From: an uncultured Pelagibacteraceae bacterium
GTDB lineage: Bacteria > Pseudomonadota > Alphaproteobacteria > Pelagibacterales > Pelagibacteraceae
Length of the DNA: 64,000 bases
Direction: 5' to 3'
NCBI GenBank assembly: GCA_902560805.1
Contig: CACENW010000006.1
Coordinates: forward strand, 1 to 64,000
Position 1 is the stretch's first letter. Every line of letters begins with the position of its first letter. Of the stretch, positions 16,469 to 28,535 are shown piece after piece. The translations under genes and the position numbers were made by a program. The notes below the pieces were generated by a model. The model saw only the letters and a list, made by a program, of their open reading frames with translations. It did not search any database and was not told the origin of the DNA.

Positions 16469-16478
16469 AATTAATTTA

Positions 16479-16994
16479 ATGAACGATAAAATAGAACAGG
16501 TTCCTGAAGAATTTAAACAACTTGCTAAAGATTTTAGTAAAAATGGTTTTATAACTACATCGCTGGATAATTTAATTAATTGGTCTAGATCTGGCTCTTT
16601 GCATTGGATGACTTTTGGTCTTGCTTGTTGTGCAGTTGAAATGATGCAAACAGCGATGCCAAGATATGACTTAGAAAGATTTGGAGCTGCTCCACGTGGG
16701 TCACCAAGACAATCAGATGTAATGATTGTTGCTGGAACATTAACAAACAAAATGGCACCAGCTTTGAGAAAAGTTTATGATCAAATGCCAGAACCCAGAT
16801 ATGTAATTTCTATGGGAAGCTGTGCTAATGGTGGAGGTTATTATCATTACTCGTATTCAGTTGTTAGAGGATGTGATCGTATAGTTCCAGTTGATGTATA
16901 TGTTCCAGGATGTCCTCCTTCGGCAGAAGCTTTATTATATGGAATTTTACAATTACAAAAAAAAATTCGAAAAAAAGGATCTTTTATAAGATAG
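16479..16994 (+). CDS. nuoB: NADH-quinone oxidoreductase subunit B
   Basis: NuoB carries cluster N2, the last Fe-S centre, which passes electrons to quinone. In the 171-residue sequence the four ligands are Cys50 and Cys51 ([10 protein letters not shown]), Cys115 ([10 protein letters not shown]) and Cys145 (VPGCPPSAE). It is a peripheral-arm subunit at the membrane interface. It lies 10 bp after nuoA and 2 bp before the preferred nuoC start. Confidence 0.97.
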   Translation: MNDKIEQVPEEFKQLAKDFSKNGFITTSLDNLINWSRSGSLHWMTFGLACCAVEMMQTAMPRYDLERFGAAPRGSPRQSDVMIVAGTLTNKMAPALRKVYDQMPEPRYVISMGSCANGGGYYHYSYSVVRGCDRIVPVDVYVPGCPPSAEALLYGILQLQKKIRKKGSFIR

Positions 16995-16996
16995 TC

Positions 16997-17602
16997 ATGA
17001 ATAGTTTAGAGGATTTAGAAAAAAAAATTAATTCTGAGTTAACTACGAAAATTAACAAATCAGAAATAAAACATAATCAAATTTATTTAGAAACAGATAA
17101 AGATGATTTTTTAGATGTAATATTATTTTTAAAAACTAACTTAGACACAAAATTTCGACAGCTGATAGATATTACAGTTGTAGATTATCCTGAAAATAAC
17201 CAAAGATTTCAAGTTGTTTACTTATTTTTAAGTCATGAATTTAATCAAAGACTAGTTCTAAAATACTTTATTTCAGAAAATGAAGTTATACCCTCTTTAA
17301 CAAGTTTTTTTCCTGCTGCAAACTGGATGGAAAGGGAAGTTTTTGATATGTATGGTGTAAATTTCAAAGATCATCCTGACTTAAGAAGAATACTCACAGA
17401 TTATGGTTTTGAAGGACATCCTTTGAGAAAAGATTTTCCGTTAACTGGTCACTCTGAAGTTAGATATAGTGAAGATCAAAAAAAAGTTATTAGCGAACCA
17501 GTTAAATTAGAGCAAAATTATCGAAATTTTGATTATGAAAGTCCTTGGGAAGGAACAAAATATATTAAAGAAGAAATTGAAAACAATGACAAAAAAAATT
17601 AA
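16997..17602 (+). CDS. nuoC: NADH-quinone oxidoreductase subunit C
   Basis: NuoC is a peripheral-arm subunit (the 30-kDa homologue) that contacts NuoB and NuoD. The frame is open from 16910 inside nuoB, but the ATG at 16997 gives a 201-residue protein of normal length and avoids an 85-bp overlap. The family signature is visible as [39 protein letters not shown]. It is separate from NuoD, not fused as in enterobacteria. Its 3' end overlaps nuoD by 17 bp. Confidence 0.95.
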   Translation: MNSLEDLEKKINSELTTKINKSEIKHNQIYLETDKDDFLDVILFLKTNLDTKFRQLIDITVVDYPENNQRFQVVYLFLSHEFNQRLVLKYFISENEVIPSLTSFFPAANWMEREVFDMYGVNFKDHPDLRRILTDYGFEGHPLRKDFPLTGHSEVRYSEDQKKVISEPVKLEQNYRNFDYESPWEGTKYIKEEIENNDKKN

Positions 17603-18761
17603 AAATTTAAATCTTAATTTTGGTCCTCAACATCCAGCAGCCCACGGTGTATTAAGATTAATATTAGAATTAGACGGTGAGGTTGTTGAAAAAGCAGACC
17701 CACATATAGGTTTACTCCACAGAGGTACAGAAAAATTAATTGAAAACAAGACTTACATGCAAGCTGTTCCTTATTTTGATCGTTTAGATTATGTAGCCCC
17801 GATGAATCAAGAACATGCTTTTGCTCTTGCAGTAGAAAAAATTCTTAAAATAGATGTACCGATTAGAGCTCAGTATATAAGAGTTATTTTTTGTGAGATA
17901 GGAAGAATATTAAGTCATATTCTTAACGTAACAACTCAAGCGCTTGATGTTGGTGCTTTAACTCCTTCACTTTGGGGTTTTGAAGAACGAGAAACTTTAA
18001 TGACTTTTTACGAAAGAGCTTCTGGATCAAGATTACATGCTAACTACTTTAGAGCAGGTGGTGTTCACCAAGACTTACCAAAAGGCTTAGAGGAAGATAT
18101 TTCAAGCTTTTGTGAGACATTTCCAAAAGTGATTAATGATTTAGAAAGTCTTTTAACGGACAATAGAATTTTCAAACAAAGAAATGTTGATATTGGAATT
18201 GTAAGTAAAGAGGATGCTTTAGATTATTCTTTTTCAGGTGTAATGATTAGAGGATCAGGAGTGCCATGGGATTTAAGAAAATCTCAACCTTATGATTGTT
18301 ATGAAGATTTAGATTTTAAAATACCAGTTGGAAAAAATGGTGATTGCTACGATAGATACTTATGTAGAATTGAAGAAATGAAAGAGAGTGTTTCTATTAT
18401 CAAACAGTGTCTATCTAAAATGGAAAAAGGACCAGTTAAATCACTGGATGGAAAAATTAGTCCACCATCAAAAAAAGATATTAAGCAATCAATGGAAGCG
18501 CTAATTCATCATTTTAAATTATTTACTGAGGGTTATAGAGTACCAAAGGATGAGATTTATACTGCTGTTGAAGCTCCCAAGGGAGAATTTGGAGTTTATT
18601 TAATTTCTGATGGTTCAAGCAAACCTTATAAATGCAAGATAAGAGCCCCAGGCTTTTCACATTTACAATCAATGGATTATTTAATTAAAGGACACATGCT
18701 AGCAGATGTACCTGCAGTTCTAGGTTCATTAGATATTGTTTTTGGTGAGGTGGATAGATGA
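17586..18761 (+). CDS. nuoD: NADH-quinone oxidoreductase subunit D
   Basis: NuoD (49-kDa homologue) forms the quinone-binding pocket with NuoB. The start at 17586 gives 391 residues beginning [21 protein letters not shown], the conserved N-terminus with the HPAAHG quinone-site loop; an upstream ATG at 17529 would add 19 residues and a 74-bp overlap and is less likely. Further hallmarks are [31 protein letters not shown] and the C-terminal [12 protein letters not shown]. It overlaps nuoC by 17 bp and nuoE by 4 bp. Confidence 0.96.
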   Translation: MTKKIKNLNLNFGPQHPAAHGVLRLILELDGEVVEKADPHIGLLHRGTEKLIENKTYMQAVPYFDRLDYVAPMNQEHAFALAVEKILKIDVPIRAQYIRVIFCEIGRILSHILNVTTQALDVGALTPSLWGFEERETLMTFYERASGSRLHANYFRAGGVHQDLPKGLEEDISSFCETFPKVINDLESLLTDNRIFKQRNVDIGIVSKEDALDYSFSGVMIRGSGVPWDLRKSQPYDCYEDLDFKIPVGKNGDCYDRYLCRIEEMKESVSIIKQCLSKMEKGPVKSLDGKISPPSKKDIKQSMEALIHHFKLFTEGYRVPKDEIYTAVEAPKGEFGVYLISDGSSKPYKCKIRAPGFSHLQSMDYLIKGHMLADVPAVLGSLDIVFGEVDR

Positions 18762-19366
18762 GTTTAAGAAAACCAGCAAAAGATCAACCAGAAAGTTTTG
18801 AATTTAATGCTTCCTCTTTAGAAGCTGCAAATAATATTGTTGCAAAATATCCAAAAGGAAAACAGCAAAGTGCTGTGATGGCATTACTTTATATTGCTCA
18901 AAGACAAAATAATAATTGGATACCATTAGCTGCAATGAAGTATATCGCTAAGTTTTTAGATATGCCTTATATAAAAGTTTATGAGGTGGCCACTTTCTAC
19001 ACAATGTATAATTTATCACCAGTTGGAAAATATTTTGTACAAGTATGTACTACAACGCCATGCATGATAAGAGGTGCAAATAAATTGGTAGAAGCTTGTA
19101 AGGAAAAAATTTCTGAAAATGAATGTGAGCTATCAATTGATAAGAGCTGCTCATGGATGGAGGTTGAATGCTTAGGTGCATGTGTGACTGCTCCTATGAT
19201 GCAAATAAATGATGATTATTATGAAGATCTTGATAAAGAAAAAACATATGAGATTTTAGATAAAATTTTAAATGGAGAAACTCCAAAGCCTGGTTCTTAC
19301 AGAGGAAGAATAAATAATGAGCCAGAGAACAATAGAAAAACACTAACGGATTTAAAAAATGCTTAA
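18758..19366 (+). CDS. nuoE: NADH-quinone oxidoreductase subunit E
   Basis: NuoE (24-kDa homologue) holds the [2Fe-2S] cluster N1a next to the NADH-binding NuoF. The 202-residue protein has a helical N-terminus with the [13 protein letters not shown] segment and a thioredoxin-like domain with the expected cysteines in CTTTPC and in [12 protein letters not shown]. The tail after about residue 170 ([12 protein letters not shown]) is the usual alphaproteobacterial extension. The start ATG overlaps the nuoD stop by 4 bp; its end overlaps nuoF by 8 bp. Confidence 0.96.
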   Translation: MSLRKPAKDQPESFEFNASSLEAANNIVAKYPKGKQQSAVMALLYIAQRQNNNWIPLAAMKYIAKFLDMPYIKVYEVATFYTMYNLSPVGKYFVQVCTTTPCMIRGANKLVEACKEKISENECELSIDKSCSWMEVECLGACVTAPMMQINDDYYEDLDKEKTYEILDKILNGETPKPGSYRGRINNEPENNRKTLTDLKNA

Positions 19367-20690
19367 AGACCAAGATAGAATTTTTCAAAATTTATATAAT
19401 GACAAAGGTTCTGATGTTGTAGCATCACAATCGAGAGGTGATTGGGTAAACACTAAAGAAATTACTGACAAAGGAAGAGATTGGATTATTAATGAAATTA
19501 AAGAGTCTCAACTTAGAGGTCGAGGTGGGGCAGGATTTCCTACTGGTTTAAAGTGGTCATTTGCACCAAAAGAAGTTGGGTCAAGACCACATTATTTAGT
19601 TATTAATGGTGATGAGTCTGAACCTGGTACTTGTAAAGATAGAGATATTTTGAGATTTGAGCCTCATAAACTAATAGAGGGTTGTTTGATAGCATCATAT
19701 GCAGTTCAAGCACACGTCTGTTACATCTATATTAGAGGAGAATATTTTATTGATGGTCAAAAACTCCAAGCTGCAATTGATGAAGCTTATGAGAAAAAAC
19801 TATTAGGAAAAAATGCAGCTGGAACTGGCTGGGATTTGGATATTTATATCCACTATGGAGCAGGGGCGTATATTTGTGGTGAAGAAACAGCATTACTTGA
19901 AAGTTTAGAAGGTAAAAAAGGTCAACCAAGATTAAAACCACCTTTCCCAGCTTTAATAGGTTTATATGGATGCCCAACTATAATTAACAATGTTGAAACG
20001 ATTGCTGTGGTGCCAACTATTCTACGAAGAGGAGCAAAATGGTTTGCCTCTTTAGGAAGAGAAAAAAATACTGGTACTAAAATTTTCTGTATTTCTGGAA
20101 ATGTTAATAATCCGTGTAATGTAGAAGAGGAGATGAGTATTCCTTTAAAAGAGTTAATTGAAGTTCACGCTGGTGGAGTGATTGGTGGATGGGATAATTT
20201 ACAAGCTGTAATACCAGGTGGATCGTCTATGCCTTTAATTCCAAAAGATAGATGTGAAACATTAAAGATGGATTTTGATGCGTGTGTCGAAGAAAAAAGT
20301 GGATTAGGAACAGCTGGAATAGTTGTTATCAATAAAGATCAAGACATTATTAAATGTATGGCGAGAATTGCAAGATTTTACAAACATGAAAGTTGTGGAC
20401 AGTGTACACCGTGCAGAGAAGGCTCTGGATGGATGTGGCGAATGCTTGAACGTATGGCAAAAGGTGATGCAACTAAAGATGAAGTAGACATGTTAGGTGA
20501 TGTCACAACTCAAATTGCTGGTCATACAATTTGTGCATTTGGCGAGGGTTCTTCATGGCCAGTTCAAGGTTTGTTAAGACATTTTAAAAAAGAAATTCAA
20601 GAAAGAAATAATTTGGACCCAATTGTTCAGAAAAAAAACAATATACCTTATTTGGTTGATCAACATTTATTAGATAAAAAAAATGCTTAA
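19359..20690 (+). CDS. nuoF: NADH-quinone oxidoreductase subunit F
   Basis: NuoF (51-kDa homologue) binds NADH, FMN and cluster N3 and is the electron entry point of complex I. The 443-residue sequence contains the nucleotide-binding [16 protein letters not shown], the second glycine-rich [20 protein letters not shown] and the N3 cysteines in [12 protein letters not shown] plus the later HTICAFGEG. All key residues are present. It overlaps nuoE and nuoG by 8 bp each, both overlaps being ATGCTTAA. Confidence 0.97.
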   Translation: MLKDQDRIFQNLYNDKGSDVVASQSRGDWVNTKEITDKGRDWIINEIKESQLRGRGGAGFPTGLKWSFAPKEVGSRPHYLVINGDESEPGTCKDRDILRFEPHKLIEGCLIASYAVQAHVCYIYIRGEYFIDGQKLQAAIDEAYEKKLLGKNAAGTGWDLDIYIHYGAGAYICGEETALLESLEGKKGQPRLKPPFPALIGLYGCPTIINNVETIAVVPTILRRGAKWFASLGREKNTGTKIFCISGNVNNPCNVEEEMSIPLKELIEVHAGGVIGGWDNLQAVIPGGSSMPLIPKDRCETLKMDFDACVEEKSGLGTAGIVVINKDQDIIKCMARIARFYKHESCGQCTPCREGSGWMWRMLERMAKGDATKDEVDMLGDVTTQIAGHTICAFGEGSSWPVQGLLRHFKKEIQERNNLDPIVQKKNNIPYLVDQHLLDKKNA

Positions 20691-22713
20691 ATTAAAAGTA
20701 AATGACATTGATGTAGAAGTTGAAGAAGGACTGACAGTTCTTCAAGCTTGTGAAAAAGCAGGAGTTGAGATACCTAGATTTTGTTATCATGAAAAATTAT
20801 CTATAGCTGGAAATTGTAGAATGTGTTTGGTGGAAATGGAGAAATCACCGAAACCAATTGCTTCATGCGCAATGCCTGCTGCCGAGGGAATGAACATTAA
20901 AACAAATACGAGTTTAGTTGAAAAGGCTAGAAAAGGTGTAATGGAATTTTTACTAGCAAATCACCCTTTAGATTGCCCTGTATGTGACCAAGGTGGTGAG
21001 TGTGATCTTCAAGATCAATCAATGTTTTATGGGGTAGACAAATCAAGATTTAAAGAAAATAAAAGAGCAGTTCCCGAAAAAAATATGGGACCATTAATCA
21101 AAACTCAAATGACAAGATGCATACATTGTACAAGATGCGTGCGATTTGCTACTGAAGTTGCAGGCGTTCCGGAACTTGGTGCTATAGGTAGAGGTGAGGA
21201 TATGCAAATTACAACATATCTTGAGCAATCAATGCAGTCAGAATTATCTGCTAATGTTGTTGATTTATGCCCTGTTGGAGCTTTGACATCAAAACCTTAT
21301 GTTTTTGAAGCAAGACCATGGGAATTAAAAAAGACTGAAACAATTGATGTTATGGATGCCGTAGGCTCAAACATTAGAGTCGATACTTACGATTGGGAAG
21401 TAAAAAGAGTTCTCCCAATAATTAATGAAGATATTAATGAAGAGTGGATTTCAGATAAAACTAGATATGCGTGCGATGGCTTACTTCATCAAAGATTAGA
21501 TACTCCATATATTAAATACAACGGTAAATTTGAGAAAGCTTCTTGGCAAGAAGTTTATAAAATAATAAAATCAAAATTAGAAAACACATCTAAAGAAAAA
21601 GTATCTGGTTTTGTTGGTGATTTAACAAACATGGAAACTGCATACATTTTTAAAGAGTTTTTTGACCGAACAGTTGAAACTGATAATTATGAATCAAGAT
21701 CAGATAATAGGTATATCAATACTACAAAAAGAGAAAATTATTTGTTTAATTCTTCAATTAATGGAATTGAAGATGCAGATTTAATTTTATTGTTAGGCAC
21801 CAATCCTAGATACGAGGCCACAATTTTAAATGCAAGAATTAGAAAATCTTATCTTAACAATAATACAAAAATTGTGTCATTAAACGATTGTGGGGATCTA
21901 ACTTATCCTTATGAAAGTTTAGATGGAGAAACTAAAACAATAAAAGAAATTATAGATGATGTACATATACTTTCAAAAGAAATAGAAAGTGCAAAAAAAC
22001 CAATGATAATAATTGGTGAGTCTTTATTAAGATTAGAAAATGCAAAATATTTGTTTGATAATTTAAAAGATTTTTTGAATAAAAAAAATAAGTTCTCAGA
22101 AGATTGGAATCCTTTAAATATTTTATCATGCGATGCTGCAACTGTAGGGAATTTTGATTTAGGAGTTTTAAATAATAAAACAAATTTAATAGAAGATTTA
22201 AAATTAAATAAATTTGAAATAGTGTTTTTAATTGGTCAGGATAATTTAAATTTTGATAAAAAAAACGAATTTGTTATTTATCAAGGAAGCCATGGTGATA
22301 AAGGTGCAGAATGCGCAGATATAATTTTACCTGGCTCAGCTTACACAGAACAAGACGGTTATTATACAAACTTAGAAGGGAAAATTCAAAAAGCATATAA
22401 GGCTTCTTATCCTCCTGGAGATGCAAAAGAAGATTGGCAGATAATAAATGAACTAGCTGAATTCATGAATAATAGAAAATTGTTTAATGATAAAGAAGAG
22501 CTAGATAGCAGCATGTTAAATTATTTAAAATTACAAAGTGAAAAACAAACTGAACAAAATAATAACAACTCAAATTCTGATTTTAATAATGAAAATTTAA
22601 AAATTGAAATCAAAGATTATTATTTTTCCAATGTTGTTGCTAAATCATCAAAAACAATGATTGAGTGTAATAATGCAAAAATGAATTTAAAATCAACAGG
22701 CACAGAAGGTTAA
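20683..22713 (+). CDS. nuoG: NADH-quinone oxidoreductase subunit G
   Basis: NuoG (75-kDa homologue) relays electrons through several Fe-S clusters in the peripheral arm. The 676-residue sequence begins with a ferredoxin-like domain ([15 protein letters not shown]), followed by [18 protein letters not shown] and [13 protein letters not shown] with CPVGA, then a molybdopterin-oxidoreductase-like region that has lost its cofactor role in this family. The final third is more divergent and includes an asparagine-rich linker ([16 protein letters not shown]) before a conserved-looking DYYFSN…MIECN end. It is 1 bp from nuoH. Confidence 0.96.
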   Translation: MLKLKVNDIDVEVEEGLTVLQACEKAGVEIPRFCYHEKLSIAGNCRMCLVEMEKSPKPIASCAMPAAEGMNIKTNTSLVEKARKGVMEFLLANHPLDCPVCDQGGECDLQDQSMFYGVDKSRFKENKRAVPEKNMGPLIKTQMTRCIHCTRCVRFATEVAGVPELGAIGRGEDMQITTYLEQSMQSELSANVVDLCPVGALTSKPYVFEARPWELKKTETIDVMDAVGSNIRVDTYDWEVKRVLPIINEDINEEWISDKTRYACDGLLHQRLDTPYIKYNGKFEKASWQEVYKIIKSKLENTSKEKVSGFVGDLTNMETAYIFKEFFDRTVETDNYESRSDNRYINTTKRENYLFNSSINGIEDADLILLLGTNPRYEATILNARIRKSYLNNNTKIVSLNDCGDLTYPYESLDGETKTIKEIIDDVHILSKEIESAKKPMIIIGESLLRLENAKYLFDNLKDFLNKKNKFSEDWNPLNILSCDAATVGNFDLGVLNNKTNLIEDLKLNKFEIVFLIGQDNLNFDKKNEFVIYQGSHGDKGAECADIILPGSAYTEQDGYYTNLEGKIQKAYKASYPPGDAKEDWQIINELAEFMNNRKLFNDKEELDSSMLNYLKLQSEKQTEQNNNNSNSDFNNENLKIEIKDYYFSNVVAKSSKTMIECNNAKMNLKSTGTEG

Positions 22714-22714
22714 A

Positions 22715-23713
22715 ATGGAATATTTGAATATAGTTTTTCAAGAAGTTTATAAAATTTTATTTTTGTTAGTTCCAGTTTTGGTTTCTGTAGCGATGGTTGT
22801 TTGGCTAGATAGAAGAGTTTGGGCTTTTGTTCAAAAAAGACAAGGACCTAACGTTGTTGGTCCGTTTGGCTTATTACAATCTTTAGCAGATGCTTTAAAA
22901 TATATATTTAAAGAAATCATTATTCCATCTAGCTCAAACAAAGTAATTTTTATATTGGCTCCAATAGTCACGATGACTTTAGCTTTAATCGCTTGGGCTG
23001 TAATCCCATTCAGTGCAACTCAGGTTTTGGCTGATATTAATGTTGGAATTCTTTATTTATTTGCTGTTTCTTCACTAGGTGTCTATGGAATAATCATGGG
23101 TGGGTGGGCATCAAACTCCAAATATCCTTTCCTTGGAGCAATTCGTTCTGCTGCGCAAATGGTTTCTTATGAGGTTTCAATTGGGGTAATAATAATAAAT
23201 GTTTTACTTTGTGTTGGTTCATTGAATTTAAACGACATTGTTATTGCTCAACAAAATATGTGGTTTGTAATTCCATTATTTCCAATGTTTGTAATTTTCT
23301 TTATTTCTGCTTTAGCTGAAACTAATAGACCACCTTTTGATTTACCAGAGGCAGAAGCAGAGTTGGTTGCTGGATACCAGACAGAATATTCAGGAATGAT
23401 GTATGCAATGTTTTGGTTAGGAGAGTATGCAAATATTTTATTAATGTGTGCAATGGGAGCAATATTATTTTTAGGTGGTTGGATGTCACCAATTGATGTT
23501 TATCCATTTACATTAGTGCCAGGTGCAATTTGGTTAATTTTAAAAATTCTTCTTTTATTCATCCTTTTTGCTTTAGTTAAGGCGATAGTACCAAGATACA
23601 GATATGATCAACTAATGAGACTTGGATGGAAAGTATTTCTTCCTCTTTCTTTAATTTGGGTAGTGTTAACAGCTAGCTATTTATTTTATTTTAATCTTTT
23701 ACCAGTAAATTAA
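22715..23713 (+). CDS. nuoH: NADH-quinone oxidoreductase subunit H
   Basis: NuoH (ND1 homologue) connects the peripheral and membrane arms and shapes the entry to the quinone cavity. The 332-residue protein has about eight helices and hallmark loops: [63 protein letters not shown] and [15 protein letters not shown]. All acidic residues of the E channel appear present. It lies between nuoG and nuoI with 1-2 bp gaps. Confidence 0.97.
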   Translation: MEYLNIVFQEVYKILFLLVPVLVSVAMVVWLDRRVWAFVQKRQGPNVVGPFGLLQSLADALKYIFKEIIIPSSSNKVIFILAPIVTMTLALIAWAVIPFSATQVLADINVGILYLFAVSSLGVYGIIMGGWASNSKYPFLGAIRSAAQMVSYEVSIGVIIINVLLCVGSLNLNDIVIAQQNMWFVIPLFPMFVIFFISALAETNRPPFDLPEAEAELVAGYQTEYSGMMYAMFWLGEYANILLMCAMGAILFLGGWMSPIDVYPFTLVPGAIWLILKILLLFILFALVKAIVPRYRYDQLMRLGWKVFLPLSLIWVVLTASYLFYFNLLPVN

Positions 23714-23715
23714 TA

Positions 23716-24201
23716 ATGAATATTTCAAGATTTTTTAAAACAATATTGATGACTGATTTCATCGGCGGTTTATTTATTGCTATTAAAGAATTATTTAAAT
23801 CAAAAAAAACAATTAATTACCCATTTGAGAAAGGTAAAATAAGCCCTCGTTTTAGAGGTGAACATGCTTTACGAAGATATCCAAATGGAGAAGAAAGATG
23901 TATTGCTTGTAAATTATGTGAAGCAGTTTGTCCCGCACAAGCAATAACTATCGAATCAGCTGAAAGAGAAGACGGAAGTAGAAAAACTACACGTTACGAT
24001 ATTGATATGATGAAATGTATTTATTGTGGTTTGTGTGAAGAGTCTTGTCCTGTAGATGCAATAGTACAAGGTCCAAATTTTGAATTTTCAACAGAAACAA
24101 GAGAAGAACTTTATTATACAAAAGAAAAGTTATTAGATAATGGTGATAGATGGGAGAATGTTTTAGAGGCTAATATTAAAGCTGACAATATCCATAGATA
24201 A
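23716..24201 (+). CDS. nuoI: NADH-quinone oxidoreductase subunit I
   Basis: NuoI (TYKY homologue) carries the two [4Fe-4S] clusters N6a and N6b that lead to N2. The 161-residue sequence has two ferredoxin motifs, [16 protein letters not shown] and [16 protein letters not shown], with all eight cysteines. The N-terminal [18 protein letters not shown] segment is also typical. It is 2 bp from both neighbours. Confidence 0.97.
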   Translation: MNISRFFKTILMTDFIGGLFIAIKELFKSKKTINYPFEKGKISPRFRGEHALRRYPNGEERCIACKLCEAVCPAQAITIESAEREDGSRKTTRYDIDMMKCIYCGLCEESCPVDAIVQGPNFEFSTETREELYYTKEKLLDNGDRWENVLEANIKADNIHR

Positions 24202-24203
24202 AA

Positions 24204-24836
24204 ATGATTGCACACGCTATTTTCTTTTATACATTTTCTATAATTGCTGTTGTTTCAGCTATAATGGTTACTGCTTCTAAAAATACTGTTCACTCAGTAT
24301 TTTTCTTAATTCTTGATTTTATAAGTATTTCTTGTCTCTTCATAATGATTGGTGCTGAATTTTTGGGAATGATAATGCTAATTGTTTATGTTGGGGCCGT
24401 TGCAGTTCTATTTTTATTTGTTGTTATGATGTTAAACGTAGCCCAACAAAAAAACCAATGGTTTGCAGGTCAACAAAGTTCCAGACATATCCCTATAGGA
24501 TTAATTATCAGCACGCTTATATTCGTTGAAGTAATAATTGTAATCGGAGGTTGGAAATATAAACCAGAAATTTTTGATATTAATAATTCAATTAGTCAAG
24601 TAAGCATTAGCAACACTCATTCACTGGGACAGATTTTATATACTGATTATATTCATGTGTTTCAAATAAGTGGAATGATTTTATTAGTAGCTATGGTTGG
24701 GGCTATTGTATTAACATTTAGACAAAGATCAGGTGTTAAAAGACAAAGTTATATCAAGCAAATATCTAGAGAAAGAGCTGAAGGTGTAGAGGTGCTAGAA
24801 GTTCAGAGTAATAAAGGAGTTAAATTAGATGATTGA
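24204..24836 (+). CDS. nuoJ: NADH-quinone oxidoreductase subunit J
   Basis: NuoJ (ND6 homologue) is a membrane-arm subunit whose third helix changes conformation during coupling. The 210-residue protein has five helices and the diagnostic segment [28 protein letters not shown]. The C-terminal tail of about 35 residues is charged. Its end overlaps nuoK by 8 bp. Confidence 0.95.
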   Translation: MIAHAIFFYTFSIIAVVSAIMVTASKNTVHSVFFLILDFISISCLFIMIGAEFLGMIMLIVYVGAVAVLFLFVVMMLNVAQQKNQWFAGQQSSRHIPIGLIISTLIFVEVIIVIGGWKYKPEIFDINNSISQVSISNTHSLGQILYTDYIHVFQISGMILLVAMVGAIVLTFRQRSGVKRQSYIKQISRERAEGVEVLEVQSNKGVKLDD

Positions 24837-25140
24837 TATAGGTTTAGGACATTATTTAACTTTAGGAGCAGTGATATTCTCAATTGGAGTAATTGGTATT
24901 TTTCTTAATAGAAAGAACATCATTGTAATATTAATGAGTATTGAACTGATATTACTTGCAGTGAATATTAATTTAGTTGCTTTTTCTATTTATTTAGGAG
25001 ATTTGGCTGGACAAGTCTTTACTTTATTTATTCTTACAGTCGCGGCAGCAGAAGCAGCCATAGGATTAGCAATTATAGTCGTGTATTTTAGAAATTCTGG
25101 AACGATACGGGTTGAAGAAATTGATAAGTTGAAAGGATAA
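24829..25140 (+). CDS. nuoK: NADH-quinone oxidoreductase subunit K
   Basis: NuoK (ND4L homologue) is a three-helix proton-channel subunit. The 103-residue sequence has the two conserved glutamates in [13 protein letters not shown] and in [17 protein letters not shown], and the normal length. It overlaps nuoJ by 8 bp and is 2 bp from nuoL. Confidence 0.96.
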   Translation: MIDIGLGHYLTLGAVIFSIGVIGIFLNRKNIIVILMSIELILLAVNINLVAFSIYLGDLAGQVFTLFILTVAAAEAAIGLAIIVVYFRNSGTIRVEEIDKLKG

Positions 25141-25142
25141 TC

Positions 25143-27053
25143 ATGGAACTATCAATTATATTTCTTCCACTTATTGCATCAATTATTTCAGGTTTTTTTG
25201 GAAAATACATCGGTGATAGAAATTCTGAAATAATAACTAGTTTACTTGTTTCAATATCTGCTCTCTTATCAATTTTTGTTCTTTATCAAGTAATAGCAAA
25301 TCAGTATGAAGAAAATATTGTTATAGCTACCTGGATAAGTTCTGGGTCACTTGATGTAAATTGGTCGATGTTAATTGATCCATTATCGGCTGTGATGTTA
25401 GTAGTTGTAACTTCTGTATCTGCTTTAGTACATATCTATTCAATTGGTTACATGTCTCATGACCCTCACAAACCAAGATTTATGGCTTATTTATCACTTT
25501 TCACATTTGCAATGTTGATGCTTGTGACTTCAGATAATTTCATACAATTATTTTTTGGTTGGGAAGGTGTTGGTTTATGTTCTTACTTCTTAATTGGTTT
25601 TTGGTTCAAAAAGGAAAGCGCTAATGCTGCTGCAATAAAAGCATTTGTTGTAAACAGAGTAGGTGATTTTGGTTTTGCTTTAGGAATTTTCTTAATATTT
25701 TATTTATTTGGAACTGTTAATTACTCAGAAGTTTTTCAACAAATTCCAACAATTGTAGACAAAAATTTATCATTTTTAGGTTTTGAAGTTAAAGCAATAG
25801 ATTTAATTTGTTTACTTTTATTTATTGGAGCAATGGGTAAATCAGCACAGATATTACTTCATACTTGGCTACCTGATGCTATGGAAGGTCCAACTCCAGT
25901 TTCTGCATTAATTCATGCAGCAACGATGGTTACAGCTGGAGTTTTCCTAGTAGTAAGATGTTCTCCAATTTATGAATATTCACCGTTAATACTAAATTTT
26001 ATAACCATTGTTGGAATGACTACAGCATTCTTTGCAGCAACAGTAGCTTTAGTTCAAACAGATATTAAAAAAATAATTGCTTATTCTACATGTAGTCAAC
26101 TTGGTTATATGTTTTTTGCAGCTGGAGTAGGCGCATACAATGTTGCCATGTTTCACTTATTTACTCACGCATTTTTCAAAGCCTTATTATTTTTAGGATC
26201 TGGTTCAGTAATCCATGCATTTAAAGATGAGCAAAATATAAATAGCATGGGAGGTGTATGGAAAAAGTTACCATATACTTATACTTTAATGATTATAGGA
26301 ACACTTGCCTTAACAGGTTTTCCATTTTTATCAGGATTTTATTCTAAAGATGCAATTATAGAATTTGCGTATTTAAAAGGTAACACTACTGGTTATTATG
26401 CTGCTGGGATCGGAATAGTTACAGCATTTTTAACATCTATTTATTCATGGAGATTAATCTTTAAAACTTTCCATGGAGACTATAATAATAAAGAGGTCAA
26501 GATAGAAGAAACACATGAGTCTCCATTAGTAATGCTTGTTCCTTTATTTATCCTTTCAATAGGAGCGGTATTTGCAGGATTTCTATTTAAAGGACTATTT
26601 ATTGGTCATGGTGATAATTTATTCTGGGCAGAGTCTATTAAGTTTTTAGAGCCTTTAAGCACAGAACATCCACCTTTATGGTTTTTACTTTTAACACCTT
26701 GTTTAGTTTTAGTATCTATTCCAATTGCTTATTACTTATTTGTAAAAAACAAAGAGCTACCTAACTCAATAGTTTCTATGAACAAACCTTTGTATAATTT
26801 TTTAGTGAATAAATGGTATTTCGACGAGTTGTACAATGTGTTGTTTATTAAATCTTCAAAAAAACTAGGTCTATTTTTGTGGAAATTTTGTGATGGAACT
26901 ATAATCGATGGTTTTGGTCCTGATGGAATTTCTTCTTTTATTAAAAAATGTTCAATTAAAGCAACTAAATTTCAAAGTGGTTTTATCTATCAATATGCAT
27001 TTGTAATGTTATTAGGTTTCTCTGCTTTACTAACTTTTTTAATAGTTAAGTAA
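25143..27053 (+). CDS. nuoL: NADH-quinone oxidoreductase subunit L
   Basis: NuoL (ND5 homologue) is the distal antiporter-like proton pump with the long lateral helix. The 636-residue protein has about 16 helices and family hallmarks: FFGWEGVGLCSYFLIGFW with the channel glutamate, HTWLPDAMEGPTPVSALIHAATMVTAGVFL, KKIIAYSTCSQLGYMF and FLSGFYSKDAI. The C-terminal lateral helix region and last transmembrane helix are present. Its stop shares one base with the nuoM start. Confidence 0.97.
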   Translation: MELSIIFLPLIASIISGFFGKYIGDRNSEIITSLLVSISALLSIFVLYQVIANQYEENIVIATWISSGSLDVNWSMLIDPLSAVMLVVVTSVSALVHIYSIGYMSHDPHKPRFMAYLSLFTFAMLMLVTSDNFIQLFFGWEGVGLCSYFLIGFWFKKESANAAAIKAFVVNRVGDFGFALGIFLIFYLFGTVNYSEVFQQIPTIVDKNLSFLGFEVKAIDLICLLLFIGAMGKSAQILLHTWLPDAMEGPTPVSALIHAATMVTAGVFLVVRCSPIYEYSPLILNFITIVGMTTAFFAATVALVQTDIKKIIAYSTCSQLGYMFFAAGVGAYNVAMFHLFTHAFFKALLFLGSGSVIHAFKDEQNINSMGGVWKKLPYTYTLMIIGTLALTGFPFLSGFYSKDAIIEFAYLKGNTTGYYAAGIGIVTAFLTSIYSWRLIFKTFHGDYNNKEVKIEETHESPLVMLVPLFILSIGAVFAGFLFKGLFIGHGDNLFWAESIKFLEPLSTEHPPLWFLLLTPCLVLVSIPIAYYLFVKNKELPNSIVSMNKPLYNFLVNKWYFDELYNVLFIKSSKKLGLFLWKFCDGTIIDGFGPDGISSFIKKCSIKATKFQSGFIYQYAFVMLLGFSALLTFLIVK

Positions 27054-28534
27054 TGAATTTTCCTATTCTTTCATCTTTAATATTATTACCAATAGTTGGT
27101 GCTTTATTTTTATTTTTTACCAAAGATAAAGAGGGAAATAATTTAACTGCTAAATATGTTGCTTTATTTACAACTGTAGTTAATTTTTTAATTTCGATTT
27201 ATCTTTGGATTTCTTTTGACCAATCAACGTCTAGTTTTCAATTTGTAGAAGATAGAACATGGATTGAAGGAGTTATTAATTATAAAGTGGGCGTAGATGG
27301 TATTTCAATTTTATTTATAATATTAACAACATTTATAACTCCCCTTTGTATAATATCTGTAAATAATTCTGTTAAAAATAGATTAAGAGATTTTTTAATT
27401 GCAATTCTAATCATGGAAAGTTTCATGATTGGTGTTTTCTGTGCACTTGATTTAGTTGTATTCTATTTATTTTTTGAAGCTGGATTAATACCAATGTTTT
27501 TAATTATCGGTATCTGGGGAGGTGCAAGAAGAGTTTATTCTGCATTTAAATTCTTTTTATACACATTGTTAGGTTCTGTTTTGATGTTAGTTGCAATAAT
27601 TTCAATTTATTGGATTACAGGAACAACCGACGTGGTTCAACTGTATGAAATTGGAATTGATGTTCAATATCAAAATCTATTATGGTTAGCATTTTTTAGT
27701 TCATTTGCTGTTAAAACACCTATGTGGCCAGTTCACACATGGTTACCAGATGCTCACGTTGAAGCCCCTACAGCAGGATCTGTATTGCTAGCTGCAATTT
27801 TGTTAAAGATGGCTGGATATGGTTTTATAAGATTTTCTCTAGGTCTTTTCCCAGTTGCATCAGAGGTATTTACACCATTAATTTACACCTTGAGTGTTAT
27901 AGCAATCATATTTACTTCACTAATAGCTTTAATGCAGGAAGATATGAAAAAATTAATTGCTTATTCATCAGTAGCGCATATGGGCTTTGTAACTTTAGGT
28001 ATATTCACTTTGCAACAACAAGGAATTGAAGGAAGTATTATTCAAATGATAAGCCATGGGTTAGTTTCTGCAGCATTATTTTTAACTGTTGGCGTAGTTT
28101 ATGACAGAATGCATTCTAGATTGATAAGTACATATGGTGGACTAGTTTCTGTAATTCCAAAATACTCAATATTGTTTATGTTATTTGCTTTAGCATCACT
28201 TGGTTTACCTGGAACCAGTGGTTTTATTGGTGAGTTTTTAATATTAATGGGAGCTTTCAAAGATAATTTTTTAGTAGCTGTTATAGCAAGTATTGGAGTA
28301 ATTTTAGGAGCTGCATACATGTTGTGGCTCTATAAAAGAGTAGTATTTGGAAAATTACTTAATGAAGATCTTAAAAAAATTTTAGATTTAAATAGATCTG
28401 AATATTTTATTTTATCTTGTTTAGCTGCACCAATCTTATTTTTTGGTTTTTACCCTGATCCATTAATCACCACTATTGAAGTTTCTGTTACTGATTTAAT
28501 TAATATGCATAACACAAATATAGCTAGTAAATAA
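27053..28534 (+). CDS. nuoM: NADH-quinone oxidoreductase subunit M
   Basis: NuoM (ND4 homologue) is an antiporter-like proton-pumping subunit. The 493-residue protein has about 14 helices with the markers FYLFFEAGLIPMFLIIGIWGG (channel Glu), HTWLPDAHVEAPTAGSVLLAAILLKMAGYG and KKLIAYSSVAHMGFV. It overlaps nuoL by 1 bp and lies 1 bp before nuoN. Confidence 0.97.
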   Translation: MNFPILSSLILLPIVGALFLFFTKDKEGNNLTAKYVALFTTVVNFLISIYLWISFDQSTSSFQFVEDRTWIEGVINYKVGVDGISILFIILTTFITPLCIISVNNSVKNRLRDFLIAILIMESFMIGVFCALDLVVFYLFFEAGLIPMFLIIGIWGGARRVYSAFKFFLYTLLGSVLMLVAIISIYWITGTTDVVQLYEIGIDVQYQNLLWLAFFSSFAVKTPMWPVHTWLPDAHVEAPTAGSVLLAAILLKMAGYGFIRFSLGLFPVASEVFTPLIYTLSVIAIIFTSLIALMQEDMKKLIAYSSVAHMGFVTLGIFTLQQQGIEGSIIQMISHGLVSAALFLTVGVVYDRMHSRLISTYGGLVSVIPKYSILFMLFALASLGLPGTSGFIGEFLILMGAFKDNFLVAVIASIGVILGAAYMLWLYKRVVFGKLLNEDLKKILDLNRSEYFILSCLAAPILFFGFYPDPLITTIEVSVTDLINMHNTNIASK

Positions 28535-28535
28535 T

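Noticed and set aside
16454..16750. 98-codon antisense frame opposite nuoB
   Set aside because: It mirrors the conserved NuoB sequence, and its product has no recognisable features.
16910..16996. Longer nuoC start at 16910
   Set aside because: It would overlap nuoB by 85 bp and add a basic stretch unlike NuoC; the start at 16997 gives normal length.
17529..17585. Longer nuoD start at 17529
   Set aside because: It adds 19 non-conserved residues within nuoC; the conserved protein begins at 17586.
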